Assembly (NCBI RefSeq): GCF_050268245.1
Contig: NZ_JBNNGK010000004.1
Location: 248,001-312,000, forward strand
Source: JBNNGK01 sp050268245
Lineage (GTDB): Bacteria; Pseudomonadota; Gammaproteobacteria; Enterobacterales; Enterobacteriaceae
Length of the DNA stretch: 64,000 nucleotides
Direction of reading: 5' to 3'
Shown here piece after piece: positions 44,953 to 53,680 of this stretch. A program made the position numbers and the translations under genes. A model generated the notes under the pieces. That model was given only the letters and a program-made list of their open reading frames with translations. It had not been told where the DNA came from and did no database searches. Position 1 is the stretch's first letter. Every line of letters starts with the position of its first letter.

Positions 44953-46085
44953 CAAAAAGCTTCCCCTACCTGAAAATAAAACCCGGTGCTCTTTTGGCCA
45001 AAGCCCAAGTCGAGGCGAACATTGACACGCGGTTTAAACTCAAAACGATAACCGATACCGGCGGTGGGCAACCAGTGCCCCTGACCCAGCTCGCTGGCCG
45101 TATGGCTGAGGGTCCCCGCACCCGCCCATAACACATAACCATGCCGCCAGTTGAGCTGATGACGGTATTCAAGCTGGCCGCTGAGTACGTTATGGTCGCG
45201 ATAGCGGCCTTCATAATAGCCACGCATACGGTTGTCGTTGCCCAATTCTGACAGGCGATCCCACGGCACGTTACCGTGCGCCAAGCGGCTATACAGATCC
45301 AGTGCCAGTACGCTTTTGGCACTGAGGCTGTGGTAGGTGTCAAATTGGGCTTCTAGGGTATCAAAACGGCTGTCGCTGCCCAATGCCGGTGCAAAATGCG
45401 TGTAGCCCAGATTAAGATAGCGCCCGTGGCGGGCGTTAGAGACAAAATCCCGCGTATCGTAGCTAAAGTTCACGCTGGCACCTGAGCTGATTGATGACGG
45501 GCCCGCGGATTCGGCGTTAAACAGGCTGTGGTCGTGGCCGTCCGGATCGTCTGCATGCGTTGAGGTAATATCCCAACCGAAGCCGAGATAGGACGCGGGG
45601 GCGACGCGATACATCAATACCGGGGCGAGATGCAGTGACTGCTGCGTGTATTTTTCTTTATTACCATCGTGCCAGCCAGCCTGATAACCGCTGCCCCAAT
45701 AATAGGTCGGCATGTTATTGAGCGAGCCGGTAGCAAAAAAGCGCCATTGGTCATTGGCAAAAAAACTGTAGTTTTCCACGCTGACGCCAAACGCGCCGGT
45801 TGAACTGAAAAAACCTTTCAATGCCAAGGTGGAGTTTTGGCTGACGGTATCGCTGTCATCCGGGCGATACATACCCACCACCGCCGTACCGATGCCTAAG
45901 CCAAGCTCTGGGGTATAAAAGGGGCCAGGCAATACGCCCCAGTCGATGGTTTTACTGCTGTCGAATTGGTTGTCTGCGCCCAGAGAGCTGAGCATTTCAT
46001 CTACCTGCTGGCGGGTAAGCAGCCCCGCATGCGCTGACGGCACTATCAACATGGCCACCGTCAGCCAACCGAGTGTTCGTGTCAT
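44952..46085 (-). CDS. POTRA-less BamA/TamA-like outer-membrane barrel
   Basis: Protein of 377 residues, signal peptide ending SAHA (residue 20). The remainder is amphipathic beta strand with Omp85-type marks: FSYDTRDFVSNARHGRYLNLGY (about 207-228) and an RGY loop, MRGYYEGRYRDHN (287-299), equivalent to the VRGF lock of BamA. It is only about the size of a 16-strand barrel, with no POTRA repeats before it. Such 'surface antigen' barrels are widespread with few assigned roles. Junctions with both neighbours share one base. Confidence 0.75.
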   Translation of the reverse strand: MTRTLGWLTVAMLIVPSAHAGLLTRQQVDEMLSSLGADNQFDSSKTIDWGVLPGPFYTPELGLGIGTAVVGMYRPDDSDTVSQNSTLALKGFFSSTGAFGVSVENYSFFANDQWRFFATGSLNNMPTYYWGSGYQAGWHDGNKEKYTQQSLHLAPVLMYRVAPASYLGFGWDITSTHADDPDGHDHSLFNAESAGPSSISSGASVNFSYDTRDFVSNARHGRYLNLGYTHFAPALGSDSRFDTLEAQFDTYHSLSAKSVLALDLYSRLAHGNVPWDRLSELGNDNRMRGYYEGRYRDHNVLSGQLEYRHQLNWRHGYVLWAGAGTLSHTASELGQGHWLPTAGIGYRFEFKPRVNVRLDLGFGQKSTGFYFQVGEAF

Positions 46086-47155
46086 TAGAAGCGGTATTCA
46101 CCGGAAACGAAAAAGCTATTGCGTTCACTGAAGCCAAATTCGGTCAGAATATTGAAGTTCTTGGTCAGTTCGTATTGCGTGCCCAAGAGCACGTTCCACG
46201 GCGATTGCAGATGTTGTTTCACGTCGAAGCGGCCTTCACCTTTTTGATTGGCGATGGCGATCAGCGGTTGCAGTGCGGCTGGCATGCGTAGGTCAGACAA
46301 GCTGCCCCTGAACTCTTGCTGTACGTCTTGATACATACTGCCTACCCACACATTCAGGTTGGTGCGACCGGTGATGCCCGGCACCTGAAAACGGTAGCCC
46401 ACGCGCGGGGAGACGGTTAAGGCCGCGATCTGGCCGTCGAGAATATCGAAACTGGTGCGGGTGTAATTGGTATCAACTAAGGCAAACCAGTTGTCGTAGC
46501 CACCGGCGAGCGTGAAGCCAGCGCCATAAGTGGTGCCTTTGAAGTCCAGTTGGAAATCCAGATCTTTAAGTTGGCCACTTTGGTTCATGCCGTGCACGGC
46601 AGAGGCGATGATGCGATCCAAAATATGCGTCATGCCTTTGTATTGAGACGGATCGGCATCGACGGAAACCTGTGATAGCGAGCTACCCTTGGTATAGCCG
46701 ACCACACCGTAGACATTAAGAAAGGGGAATAACCAGCCATCCAGACGCAGGGTTTCGGTTTCGCTTTTCTCGCGGGTTTTACCCACGTCGATCTTGAACA
46801 GATCGGAAGGAATAGCATGGCTGCCGACGGCTAATCCGCTAAAGCCAATGCTGTCGACATTAATATTTTGCCGCATATTCATATAGCCGACATTGATGCC
46901 AAACGGCTCGGGTAGCGTGTAGCCCAATGCGCGTGCTTCATCACCCCAAATCGGCAAAACGCGGTGTTCGGTTTTTGGCTGGATTGAGGGCGTGCTGTGG
47001 CTGACAACCGGTTGCACGCCTTGAGTAAACAATGGGCGTTCAGCCCGATCGATTAATTGTGCGGTGCTGTCGGCGTCTGATTGTTGTGATAAAGCCAAAG
47101 AGGAGTAGAGCAGCGTAGGGACGATTGATAGCGTTTTATAATTAAAAAGTTTCAT
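46085..47155 (-). CDS. Exported beta-barrel-like protein of unknown function
   Basis: Protein of 356 residues from ATG at 47155 (a TTG two codons earlier is less likely). Signal peptide to about ALSQQ (residue 24). A soluble-looking linker (about 25-80) leads to alternating beta strands such as WFALVDTNYTRTSF, VSPRVGYRF, NLNVWVGSMYQDVQ and a final aromatic strand SFFVSGEYRF, as expected for an outer-membrane barrel. No family recognised with certainty. First gene of the trio; its stop shares one base with the next start (TAATG). Confidence 0.6.
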   Translation of the reverse strand: MKLFNYKTLSIVPTLLYSSLALSQQSDADSTAQLIDRAERPLFTQGVQPVVSHSTPSIQPKTEHRVLPIWGDEARALGYTLPEPFGINVGYMNMRQNINVDSIGFSGLAVGSHAIPSDLFKIDVGKTREKSETETLRLDGWLFPFLNVYGVVGYTKGSSLSQVSVDADPSQYKGMTHILDRIIASAVHGMNQSGQLKDLDFQLDFKGTTYGAGFTLAGGYDNWFALVDTNYTRTSFDILDGQIAALTVSPRVGYRFQVPGITGRTNLNVWVGSMYQDVQQEFRGSLSDLRMPAALQPLIAIANQKGEGRFDVKQHLQSPWNVLLGTQYELTKNFNILTEFGFSERNSFFVSGEYRF

Positions 47156-47254
47156 TTTCAATCTCTTGGCATATAAGTGCGGGCAAGCGAACGAACCCGT
47201 AATGCAAGTGCGCGAGAATATAATAAAACCTTACTTTCAATGTCACATTAAATG

Positions 47255-47293
47255 CGCCATACCGGCACTTTTCCTGATGGTGCCGGTATGGCG
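47255..47293 (-). terminator. Long hairpin between zntA and the outer-membrane operon
   Basis: cgccataccggcac (47255-47268) pairs perfectly with gtgccggtatggcg (47280-47293): a 14-base stem just after the zntA stop. Little U-run on the minus strand, so possibly a weak terminator or mRNA end protector of zntA. Confidence 0.55.
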
Positions 47294-47303
47294 GTAGATT
47301 GTG

Positions 47304-49613
47304 CTAGAACCGATTCTTTAACAACCGCAAGGCGTTGAGCGTGACCAGAGCGGTAGCGCCGGAATCTGCCAGCACCGCTAACCATAGCCCGGTCAGCCCC
47401 AGCAGCGTGGTGATCAGGAAAATCCCTTTTAACCCCAGCGCAATGGTAATGTTCTGGCGGATATTGGCGTGGGTTGCGCGTGAAATACGGATCATCTCTG
47501 CGATGCCCCGTAGCCGGTTATGGGTGAGTGCCGCGTCTGCGGTTTCCAGTGCGACGTCGGTGCCGCTGCCCATGGCAATACCGATGCTGGAGGCTTTCAT
47601 CGCTGGGGCGTCGTTGATGCCGTCACCGATCATCGCCGTCGTGTGCGATTGGCTCAACGCCGTTATCGCACTGACTTTGTCTTCCGGCAGTAACCCGGCA
47701 CGATAATCCAGCCCCAGTTCAGCGGCGATAGCCGCCGCGGCGCGCGGATTATCACCGGTTAACATCACGCCGTTGATACCCAATTGCTGTAGTGCGGCGA
47801 TAGCCTGTTTGGCGTCGCTGCGCAGGGTGTCGCGCAGTGCCAATAAGCCCTGCGGAATGCCGTCGATCAGCACCACCACGGCGGTTTTACCGGCGTTTTC
47901 CAGTTGATCTACCTGCTGTTGCCACGGGGCAGTCAGGGGGCCGCCGATCAATTTAGCCGGGGCGCTAATCAACACCGTTTTTCCGTCGATCACGCCTTCA
48001 ACACCGATCCCGGCTAATGCGCGGCGGCCGGTCGCGGGTGGCAGGCGGTTTCCGTTTTCCTCGGCGCGGGTAACAATCGCTTGTGCAAGCGGATGATGCG
48101 AACCGGTTTCAACCGCTGCCGCTAAGGTAAGTAACTGCTGTTTGCTGAGATCGCCAATCGGCAGCACGTCGGTGACTCTGGGTTTTCCTTCGGTCAGCGT
48201 ACCTGTTTTGTCGAAGGCGATGGTTTTCACTTGCCCCAACAGTTCCAATGCTGCGCCGCCCTTAATCAGCGCGCCGCGCCGGGTGGCGGCTGCCAGACCG
48301 GAGGTGATCGCCGCTGGGGTGGAAATCACCAGTGCGCAGGGACAACCGATCAGCAGCAGCGTTAAGCCGCGATAAATCCACGTTTCCCACGGTTGTGCGA
48401 ACAACAGCGGGGGCGTCAGAATCACGGCGATCGCCAATAGCATGATGGCGGGCGTGTAATAGCGGCTAAAACGATCGAGAAAACGTTCGATCGGGGCACG
48501 TCGTTCCTCTGCCTCTTCAATCAGTTGTAAGATACGATCGATGGCATTCTGACCCGGTTCAGACATCACTTTCATCTGAACTGCCTGATCAACCGACAGA
48601 CTCCCCGCCGCCACTTTTTCCCCTTGTCGCCGCTCGACCGGCACTGATTCACCGGTTAATGCACTTTCATCGAAACTGGCGAAGGCATCGATCAGTTCGG
48701 CATCGGTGGGTAGACGCGCACCGGGGGCGATTTCTATGATATCCCCAGGACGCAGGCTGGCGACCGGAACACGCTGGCGCTGTTTGCCGCTGATCCGTAA
48801 CGCATCTTCCGGTACCAGTTCCATCAGGGCCGTAATGCCACGCCGCGCGCGGCTAGCGGCGTAAGACTCAAGCAGTTCGCCGACCATAAACAGCAGCAGT
48901 ACCATCGCCGCTTCAGCGGTGGCGTCGATAAACAGTGCGCCGATCGCCGCGACGCTCATTAGGGTTTCGATGGCGAATGGCGTCCCTGAACGAATCAACC
49001 GAACGGCTTTGCTGGCAATCGGCACCAGCCCGACCAGCGTGGTGGCGATAAACGCGATGTGACCCAGCGGTTGATTCACCGTGTTCAATGCCCAACTGAT
49101 TATCATCAGCGTGGTCATGAGCAACAATGGGCCGTATTCACTAAAACGGGAAGTGCGCGTCTGTTGTGGCTTGGCCTGACTGCCGATACCGAGCAGGGTA
49201 AAACCGGCCTGAGAAACGGCGTCCTGTACGCGTTGGCTAATATCGCTTTGCGCATCTACCACCAGTTTCTCGGTGGCGAACAGTACGCGGGCGTTATCTA
49301 CGCCAGGAATGGCGATGACGGCATTTTCTATTTTACGTGCGCAGCTAGGGCAATCCATGCCGTGCACTTTCCAACTAAAACGCTGGCCACCGGAAGGGGG
49401 AGCGGTGACTACACTATCGCTTTCCTCATCGGGTTCGGTTTCGCCACTACAACAGCGGGTGCTTTGGCAGGATTGATGACTCGGTGTGGTCTCCGGTGCG
49501 TCTGCCGCTGCGGATTGCCCACTACAGCCGTGCTGGCTCTTGGCGTGGCTGTGGCCACAGCAGCCTTTATTCTCGGCGTGGTTATGTTCTTGGTGCGGTT
49601 GATGAGTCTGCAT
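47304..49613 (-). CDS. zntA: Zn/Cd/Pb-exporting P1B-type ATPase
   Basis: Protein of 769 residues (E. coli ZntA 732). The N-terminal extension is unusually rich in His and Cys (CCGHSH, CSG, RCCSG within 60 residues), followed by the HMA domain with GMDCPSC (about 89-95). Core motifs: SALTGES, transmembrane GCPCAL (CPC), DKTGTLTEG phosphorylation site, HP in SHHPLAQ, and TGDNPRAA, GDGINDAPA. The promoter has a ZntR-type operator. Exports Zn2+, Cd2+ and Pb2+. Confidence 0.96.
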   Translation of the reverse strand: MQTHQPHQEHNHAENKGCCGHSHAKSQHGCSGQSAAADAPETTPSHQSCQSTRCCSGETEPDEESDSVVTAPPSGGQRFSWKVHGMDCPSCARKIENAVIAIPGVDNARVLFATEKLVVDAQSDISQRVQDAVSQAGFTLLGIGSQAKPQQTRTSRFSEYGPLLLMTTLMIISWALNTVNQPLGHIAFIATTLVGLVPIASKAVRLIRSGTPFAIETLMSVAAIGALFIDATAEAAMVLLLFMVGELLESYAASRARRGITALMELVPEDALRISGKQRQRVPVASLRPGDIIEIAPGARLPTDAELIDAFASFDESALTGESVPVERRQGEKVAAGSLSVDQAVQMKVMSEPGQNAIDRILQLIEEAEERRAPIERFLDRFSRYYTPAIMLLAIAVILTPPLLFAQPWETWIYRGLTLLLIGCPCALVISTPAAITSGLAAATRRGALIKGGAALELLGQVKTIAFDKTGTLTEGKPRVTDVLPIGDLSKQQLLTLAAAVETGSHHPLAQAIVTRAEENGNRLPPATGRRALAGIGVEGVIDGKTVLISAPAKLIGGPLTAPWQQQVDQLENAGKTAVVVLIDGIPQGLLALRDTLRSDAKQAIAALQQLGINGVMLTGDNPRAAAAIAAELGLDYRAGLLPEDKVSAITALSQSHTTAMIGDGINDAPAMKASSIGIAMGSGTDVALETADAALTHNRLRGIAEMIRISRATHANIRQNITIALGLKGIFLITTLLGLTGLWLAVLADSGATALVTLNALRLLKNRF

Positions 49614-49651
49614 AACGCCCCCTTCGGCAGTTAATCATGGTTACTTTGCAG

Positions 49652-49683
49652 ACTTTACACCTTGGAGTTAACTCCAGAGTCAA
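49652..49683 (-). promoter_or_regulatory. ZntR-type (MerR-family) promoter of zntA
   Basis: On the minus strand: -35 TTGACT (49683-49678), spacer of 20 bases containing the dyad CTCTGGAGTTAACTCCAAGG (overlapping the -35), then -10 TAAAGT (49657-49652). The abnormal 20-base spacer and dyad are hallmarks of ZntR-type promoters, where metal-bound activator untwists DNA. Confidence 0.88.
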
Positions 49684-50107
49684 GCAAGAGGACGAGAAAC
49701 GTACCCTCAACAAGGGATGCTTAATCACGACATCGTTATGAGGTTTACGCGAGATAGCGCGTTCGACCGCGCGCGCCCTCATGAACCGAAAGCCGCGCCG
49801 AAAGTGCGGAATACACAATACCCACTTCGTGATCATGCTCACATTGGCAGAAAATTTACTTTAGTCAGTTAATAATAAAGCGTTATTAACTTATTACGCT
49901 TTAGCAAAACTCATCATTTTACAGAAAAGTGCCAGCATGATTATCTTGATTCGTCAGTCGGCATGGTTATTGGGTTTTGTTGCCAACTTATTGGCAATGG
50001 TGTGGGTTATATTTGTAAATAGTGAAAATGACCAGCATAAAAAACCTTCGATAACGATATAAAAAGTTATTTATTTTATGTGGTGTTTTATTGTACTGCC
50101 TATACTT

Positions 50108-50126
50108 GAAAACGATTACCATTTGG
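50108..50126 (+). promoter_or_regulatory. Possible Fur box upstream of serralysin
   Basis: GAAAACGATTACCATTTGG agrees with about 13 of 19 positions of the Fur consensus GATAATGATWATCATTATC. It is 120 bases before the serralysin start; iron control would fit other secreted Serratia proteases, but this is a weak match. Confidence 0.35.
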
Positions 50127-50245
50127 GATGGTGATCTTATTTACTGATTATTATGCATTAATTTCGTCTTTATCACTGCCATTACTGGCACAGAAGCGCC
50201 TTCCTCATCTGCCATAGCCAAAATACTGTGACTGAAAGGGAGGTT

Positions 50246-51748
50246 ATGTCTATCTATTTGATCGTTAACGATCAAATAATGAGTGGAATCGAACCAATGC
50301 AATCGACTAAAAAGGCAATAGAAATTACTGAATCTAACCTTGCAGCGGCTACTACTGGCTACGATGCAGTTGAAGATTTACTGAGTTATCATCAGCGTGG
50401 TAATGGTATTCAGGTTAATGGCAAAGATTCATTTACCACCGAAGAAGCCGGCCTTTATATCACTCGCTCGAACCAAACTTGGAATGGTAAAGGCGTTTTC
50501 GATACGCCGGTGGAATTGACCTTTTCTTTCCCGGACTACAACTTCTATTCTTCTAACGCCGCTGGCGATCGTGGACTGAGCAAGTTCAGTGCGGAACAGC
50601 AGCAGCAGGCGAAGCTTTCGCTACAGTCGTGGGCTGACGTTGCCAACATTACCTTCACCGAAGTTTCTGGCAACCAAAACGCCGATCTGACCTTTGGTAA
50701 CTACAGCCAAGATCAGTACGGCCGTACGGATTATTACACTCAAGCTTATGCTTGGTTGCCGGGGTCGGGTAATGTGTCTGGGCAATCTTGGTACAACATT
50801 AATCAATCCAACATTCAGCATCCCGCTTCCGAAGACTACGGCCGGCAAACATTTACGCACGAAATTGGCCATGCGCTGGGGTTAAGTCACCCAGGTGATT
50901 ACAACGCGGGTCAAGGCAATCCGACTTACCGAGATGCCAGTTATGCGGAAGACACCCGTATGTTCAGCCTGATGAGCTACTGGAGTGAAACCAATACCGG
51001 TGGGGATAACGCGGGCCATTATTCGGCAGGGCCACTGTTGGATGATATTTCTGCAATTCAACACCTGTACGGTGCTAATACGTCGACGCGTAGCGGTGAC
51101 ACGGTATATGGCTTCAATTCTAATACGGGCCGTGATTTTCTCAGCACCAGCAGCAACGCTGAAAAGGTCATTTTTGCCGCTTGGGATGGGGGCGGTAACG
51201 ATACCTTTGATTTCTCCGGCTATACTGCCAATCAGCGTATTAACCTGAACGAAAAATCGTTCTCCGATGTGGGTGGGTTGAAAGGGAACGTTTCGATCGC
51301 CGCAGGCGTGACGATTGAAAATGCGATTGGTGGTTCTGGCAATGACGTATTGGTCGGCAACGATGCCAATAACATACTGCAAGGAGGAGCGGGTAACGAC
51401 GTGCTGTTCGGCGGCGGCGGAGCGGATAATCTCTGGGGAGGCGCGGGTCGCGATATTTTTGTCTTCGCGGCGGCCAGCGATTCCAAACCGGGTACGCCTG
51501 ACTGGATCCGTGATTTCCAAAAGGGCATCGACAAGATTGATCTGTCATTCTTTAATCAGGGTGAGCAAGGCGGTGATTTCATTCAATTCGTCGATCACTT
51601 CAGTGGCGCGGCAGGTGAAGCATTGTTAACGTACGATGCGGCCAATAATGTCAGCGACTTAGCGTTGAACCTGAGTGGTCAGCAGACGCCGGACTTCTTG
51701 GTGAAAATTGTCGGCCAGGCGGATGTTACCACCGATTTTATTGTCTGA
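50246..51748 (+). CDS. Serralysin, secreted zinc metalloprotease
   Basis: Protein of 500 residues. The start at 50246 has a strong GGGAGG site; a later ATG at 50297 (MQSTKKAIE) is the start used for classical S. marcescens serralysin and would give 483 residues. Zinc motif HEIGHALGLSH at residues 205-215, Met-turn SLMSYWSE (Met about 243), glycine-rich calcium-binding RTX repeats (GGSGNDVLVG, GGAGNDVLFG, GGGGADNLWG, GGAGRD) and the C-terminal type I secretion signal ending DFIV. No ABC exporter genes are near. Next to its inhibitor gene. Confidence 0.95.
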   Translation: MSIYLIVNDQIMSGIEPMQSTKKAIEITESNLAAATTGYDAVEDLLSYHQRGNGIQVNGKDSFTTEEAGLYITRSNQTWNGKGVFDTPVELTFSFPDYNFYSSNAAGDRGLSKFSAEQQQQAKLSLQSWADVANITFTEVSGNQNADLTFGNYSQDQYGRTDYYTQAYAWLPGSGNVSGQSWYNINQSNIQHPASEDYGRQTFTHEIGHALGLSHPGDYNAGQGNPTYRDASYAEDTRMFSLMSYWSETNTGGDNAGHYSAGPLLDDISAIQHLYGANTSTRSGDTVYGFNSNTGRDFLSTSSNAEKVIFAAWDGGGNDTFDFSGYTANQRINLNEKSFSDVGGLKGNVSIAAGVTIENAIGGSGNDVLVGNDANNILQGGAGNDVLFGGGGADNLWGGAGRDIFVFAAASDSKPGTPDWIRDFQKGIDKIDLSFFNQGEQGGDFIQFVDHFSGAAGEALLTYDAANNVSDLALNLSGQQTPDFLVKIVGQADVTTDFIV

Positions 51749-51813
51749 TTGTTGATGATGTATCCAAGGGCGTAGCGTGCTGCGCCCTCCATCTTAGTGT
51801 AGTGAGTTGTGAC

Positions 51814-52191
51814 ATGATAAAACACCTTCTCCGCCCCACCGCGGTGGCGGGCGGTATCTTAATGACAGGAGTGGCTATGGCCAGCAGTTTGGTTCTTCCT
51901 TCCGCACAGTCTTTGGCGGGGCAATGGCAGCTTGCCAAGGGTGAACAGCAATGCCAAGTGGCATTGCTCGACAGCGAACAACCTGATACCAACGGATATC
52001 AATTACAAGACCAACAGCAGTGTTTACATGAGGTATTCAGTGCGCCTGTCGTGGGCTGGCGGCCGGCACCGGACGGTATCGCACTGCTGCAGGCGGATGG
52101 CACTACGCTGGCGTTTTTCTCTCGCGAGGGGGCGGTATATCGCCATCAAACTGGCGCGGCAGCGAGCCTGACGCTGAAGTTTTTAGGCTAA
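51814..52191 (+). CDS. inh: Periplasmic metalloprotease inhibitor (AprI/Inh family)
   Basis: Protein of 125 residues from ATG at 51814; a GTG four codons upstream is in frame. Signal peptide to about AMASS. The mature part has the Inh signature SLAGQWQLAKGEQQCQVAL and a second cysteine in QQQCLHEV, a disulfide-bonded beta barrel. It blocks serralysins with its N-terminal tail and protects the periplasm. It is 65 bases downstream of serralysin, the usual pairing. Confidence 0.93.
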   Translation: MIKHLLRPTAVAGGILMTGVAMASSLVLPSAQSLAGQWQLAKGEQQCQVALLDSEQPDTNGYQLQDQQQCLHEVFSAPVVGWRPAPDGIALLQADGTTLAFFSREGAVYRHQTGAAASLTLKFLG

Positions 52192-52196
52192 GCCGA

Positions 52197-52218
52197 CGGG
52201 TTCGGCTGTGCGAACCCG
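52197..52218 (+). terminator. Hairpin between inh and yhhN
   Basis: CGGGTTCG (52197-52204), loop GCTGTG, CGAACCCG (52211-52218) between convergent genes. No T-run. It shares the GTTCG/CGAAC core with the hairpins at 34271 and 41438. Confidence 0.5.
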
Positions 52219-52226
52219 CCGCAGAA

Positions 52227-52853
52227 TTAAAGATACAGCGAGCGTACGACCAAGAAGTGGCCGACAAAATAGCAGAAAGCCACAATGGCGTCGGCGGCGC
52301 GGAAGGTAAAGCGATAGCGGTTGACTAACCACACGGCATTGGCGAGCAGCAGTAATGCCGTTCCCGCCAGCAATGAGAAGCCGTAATCTGTGCTACGCAG
52401 GAAATATTGTTCACCGGCCAGCCATACCATCAGCAGCGTCATCGCGACGTAGGAAACCACGGCCCAGCGTAGTGCTTCCAACCGCGTCCAGACGGTTGCC
52501 AGTAAGAGTACGCCGATGACCAGCAGTACCAAGGGCAAAGGCCAAAACAGGCTGAACGTCATCTGGCTGGCGAAGCTCAGGGTGTACAACAAATGTGAGA
52601 GGAAAAACGCCCCGATGGCATACAAAACGCGTTGGCGCGGTAGTAACAGTAAGGCATCACCGATCAATGTCGCGCACAATCCCAGGACGATCAGATAACC
52701 GGCTGCGCCCAGCACCGGTGCTTGCCAGGCCAGCAACAGTAACAGTAGCAGTGTGACCGGTTTGAAAACCCAGCGTTGCCAACGCGGACCTCGATAAGCG
52801 GCATCCACGAACAGCCAACCGGAAAAGAATACGGCAAGAAACGGCCAACTCAT
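52227..52853 (-). CDS. yhhN: YhhN family (lysoplasmalogenase-like) membrane protein
   Basis: Protein of 208 residues, the E. coli length, with about eight hydrophobic segments. Shared stretches: YRGPRWQRWVFKP, LGLCATLIGDALLLLPRQRVLYAIGAFFLSHLLYT. TMEM86/YhhN enzymes of eukaryotes cleave vinyl ethers of lysoplasmalogens; the bacterial substrate is not clear. In E. coli it adjoins zntA; here the serralysin genes lie between them. Confidence 0.92.
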   Translation of the reverse strand: MSWPFLAVFFSGWLFVDAAYRGPRWQRWVFKPVTLLLLLLLAWQAPVLGAAGYLIVLGLCATLIGDALLLLPRQRVLYAIGAFFLSHLLYTLSFASQMTFSLFWPLPLVLLVIGVLLLATVWTRLEALRWAVVSYVAMTLLMVWLAGEQYFLRSTDYGFSLLAGTALLLLANAVWLVNRYRFTFRAADAIVAFCYFVGHFLVVRSLYL

Positions 52854-53021
52854 ATAGCTTCCTTTTTATCACGGGCGCTGCAGCCAGCGTCCAACGTTGT
52901 CACCAGTGTCACGTTTTAAGTGTAGTCGTACGTCGGTGATGTAGCCCGTCGGCGTTCGACAATGTTGTCTTCTGAATGTTATGTTTACGCGGTTTTTGCT
53001 GCGAAGGGAATGAGAAAAGAG

Positions 53022-53381
53022 ATGAGTAAACCCCCGTTGTGGTTCATCGCTGTGGTTGCTTTGATCGTGGTACTGGCGACGCAACGCTACTTTAGTCAGC
53101 GCAAACAGGAAGCGGAAAACGATCGTGCATCGGTGCGCAGCACACCGGTGATCGTCAGCGAAAAACGCGCCTTCCCCGCCAGCAATAACCGTTCACGCCA
53201 GCGCGAGCATATCGTCAATGAAGCCATGCGTTATGAGATTGTATTTCGTCCGCAGCGCGGCGGTGATGAGATCGTGGTGCGTTTAAAACAGCCACAATAT
53301 CAACAGATAGAACCGGGCGCGCAGGGTACGCTAGAGATGCAGGGTACACGTTTTATTTCATTTACTGATACGCCCCCTTAA
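53022..53381 (+). CDS. yhhM: DUF2500 protein YhhM
   Basis: Protein of 119 residues, as in E. coli, from ATG at 53022 (MSKPPLWFIAVV). One N-terminal membrane segment (about 5-22), then a basic, small beta-rich domain with RYEIVFRPQRGGDEIVVRL. Function unknown. Divergent from yhhN, in the conserved yhhL-yhhM-yhhN group. Confidence 0.9.
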   Translation: MSKPPLWFIAVVALIVVLATQRYFSQRKQEAENDRASVRSTPVIVSEKRAFPASNNRSRQREHIVNEAMRYEIVFRPQRGGDEIVVRLKQPQYQQIEPGAQGTLEMQGTRFISFTDTPP

Positions 53382-53407
53382 GGCGCAATGCGCGTACCCT
53401 ATCGGGG

Positions 53408-53680
53408 TTATTTCTTGTTAAGCGGCGGTTGTTTTTTCTGCCAGTCGAGCAGTTCAAATACGCCAAAGATAAAGATCTTAGTTTCCTGCCATTTGCCGAT
53501 CGGCCGATCTTTGGGCTGCGTCGATTTCAGCAACACCAGTTGCAGCCCGTGCATCACCACCATAAAGAATAGCGCCACGTCGATGAAATACTTCAGTGGT
53601 TTCGGGAAAGGGTGAAACAGGTTAGTGAGCAGGAAGCCCCATACGCACAGCATCAACAGGCGACCCAAATTAATCAGCAT
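53408..53680 (-). CDS. yhhL: DUF1145 membrane protein YhhL
   Basis: Protein of 90 residues (E. coli 89) from ATG at 53680 (MLINLGRLL). Two to three membrane segments, with FHPFPKPL and MHGLQLVLLKSTQPKD as family marks. Function unknown. Overlaps the end of rsmD by 11 bases, so co-translated. Confidence 0.92.
   Translation of the reverse strand: MLINLGRLLMLCVWGFLLTNLFHPFPKPLKYFIDVALFFMVVMHGLQLVLLKSTQPKDRPIGKWQETKIFIFGVFELLDWQKKQPPLNKK

Larger units (their letters stand above)
49614..50245. promoter_or_regulatory. zntA-serralysin intergenic region
   Basis: These 632 bases carry the zntA promoter (49652-49683) and the serralysin control region. The stretch 49850-50230 is A/T-rich, with a Fur-like motif at 50108-50126. 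A frame on the minus strand at about 49582-49842 overlaps zntA and has no family signs, so I leave it out. Confidence 0.5.

Noticed and set aside
49582..49842. Minus-strand frame of 86 codons upstream of zntA
   Set aside because: It covers the ZntR promoter and the zntA start and shows no protein features.
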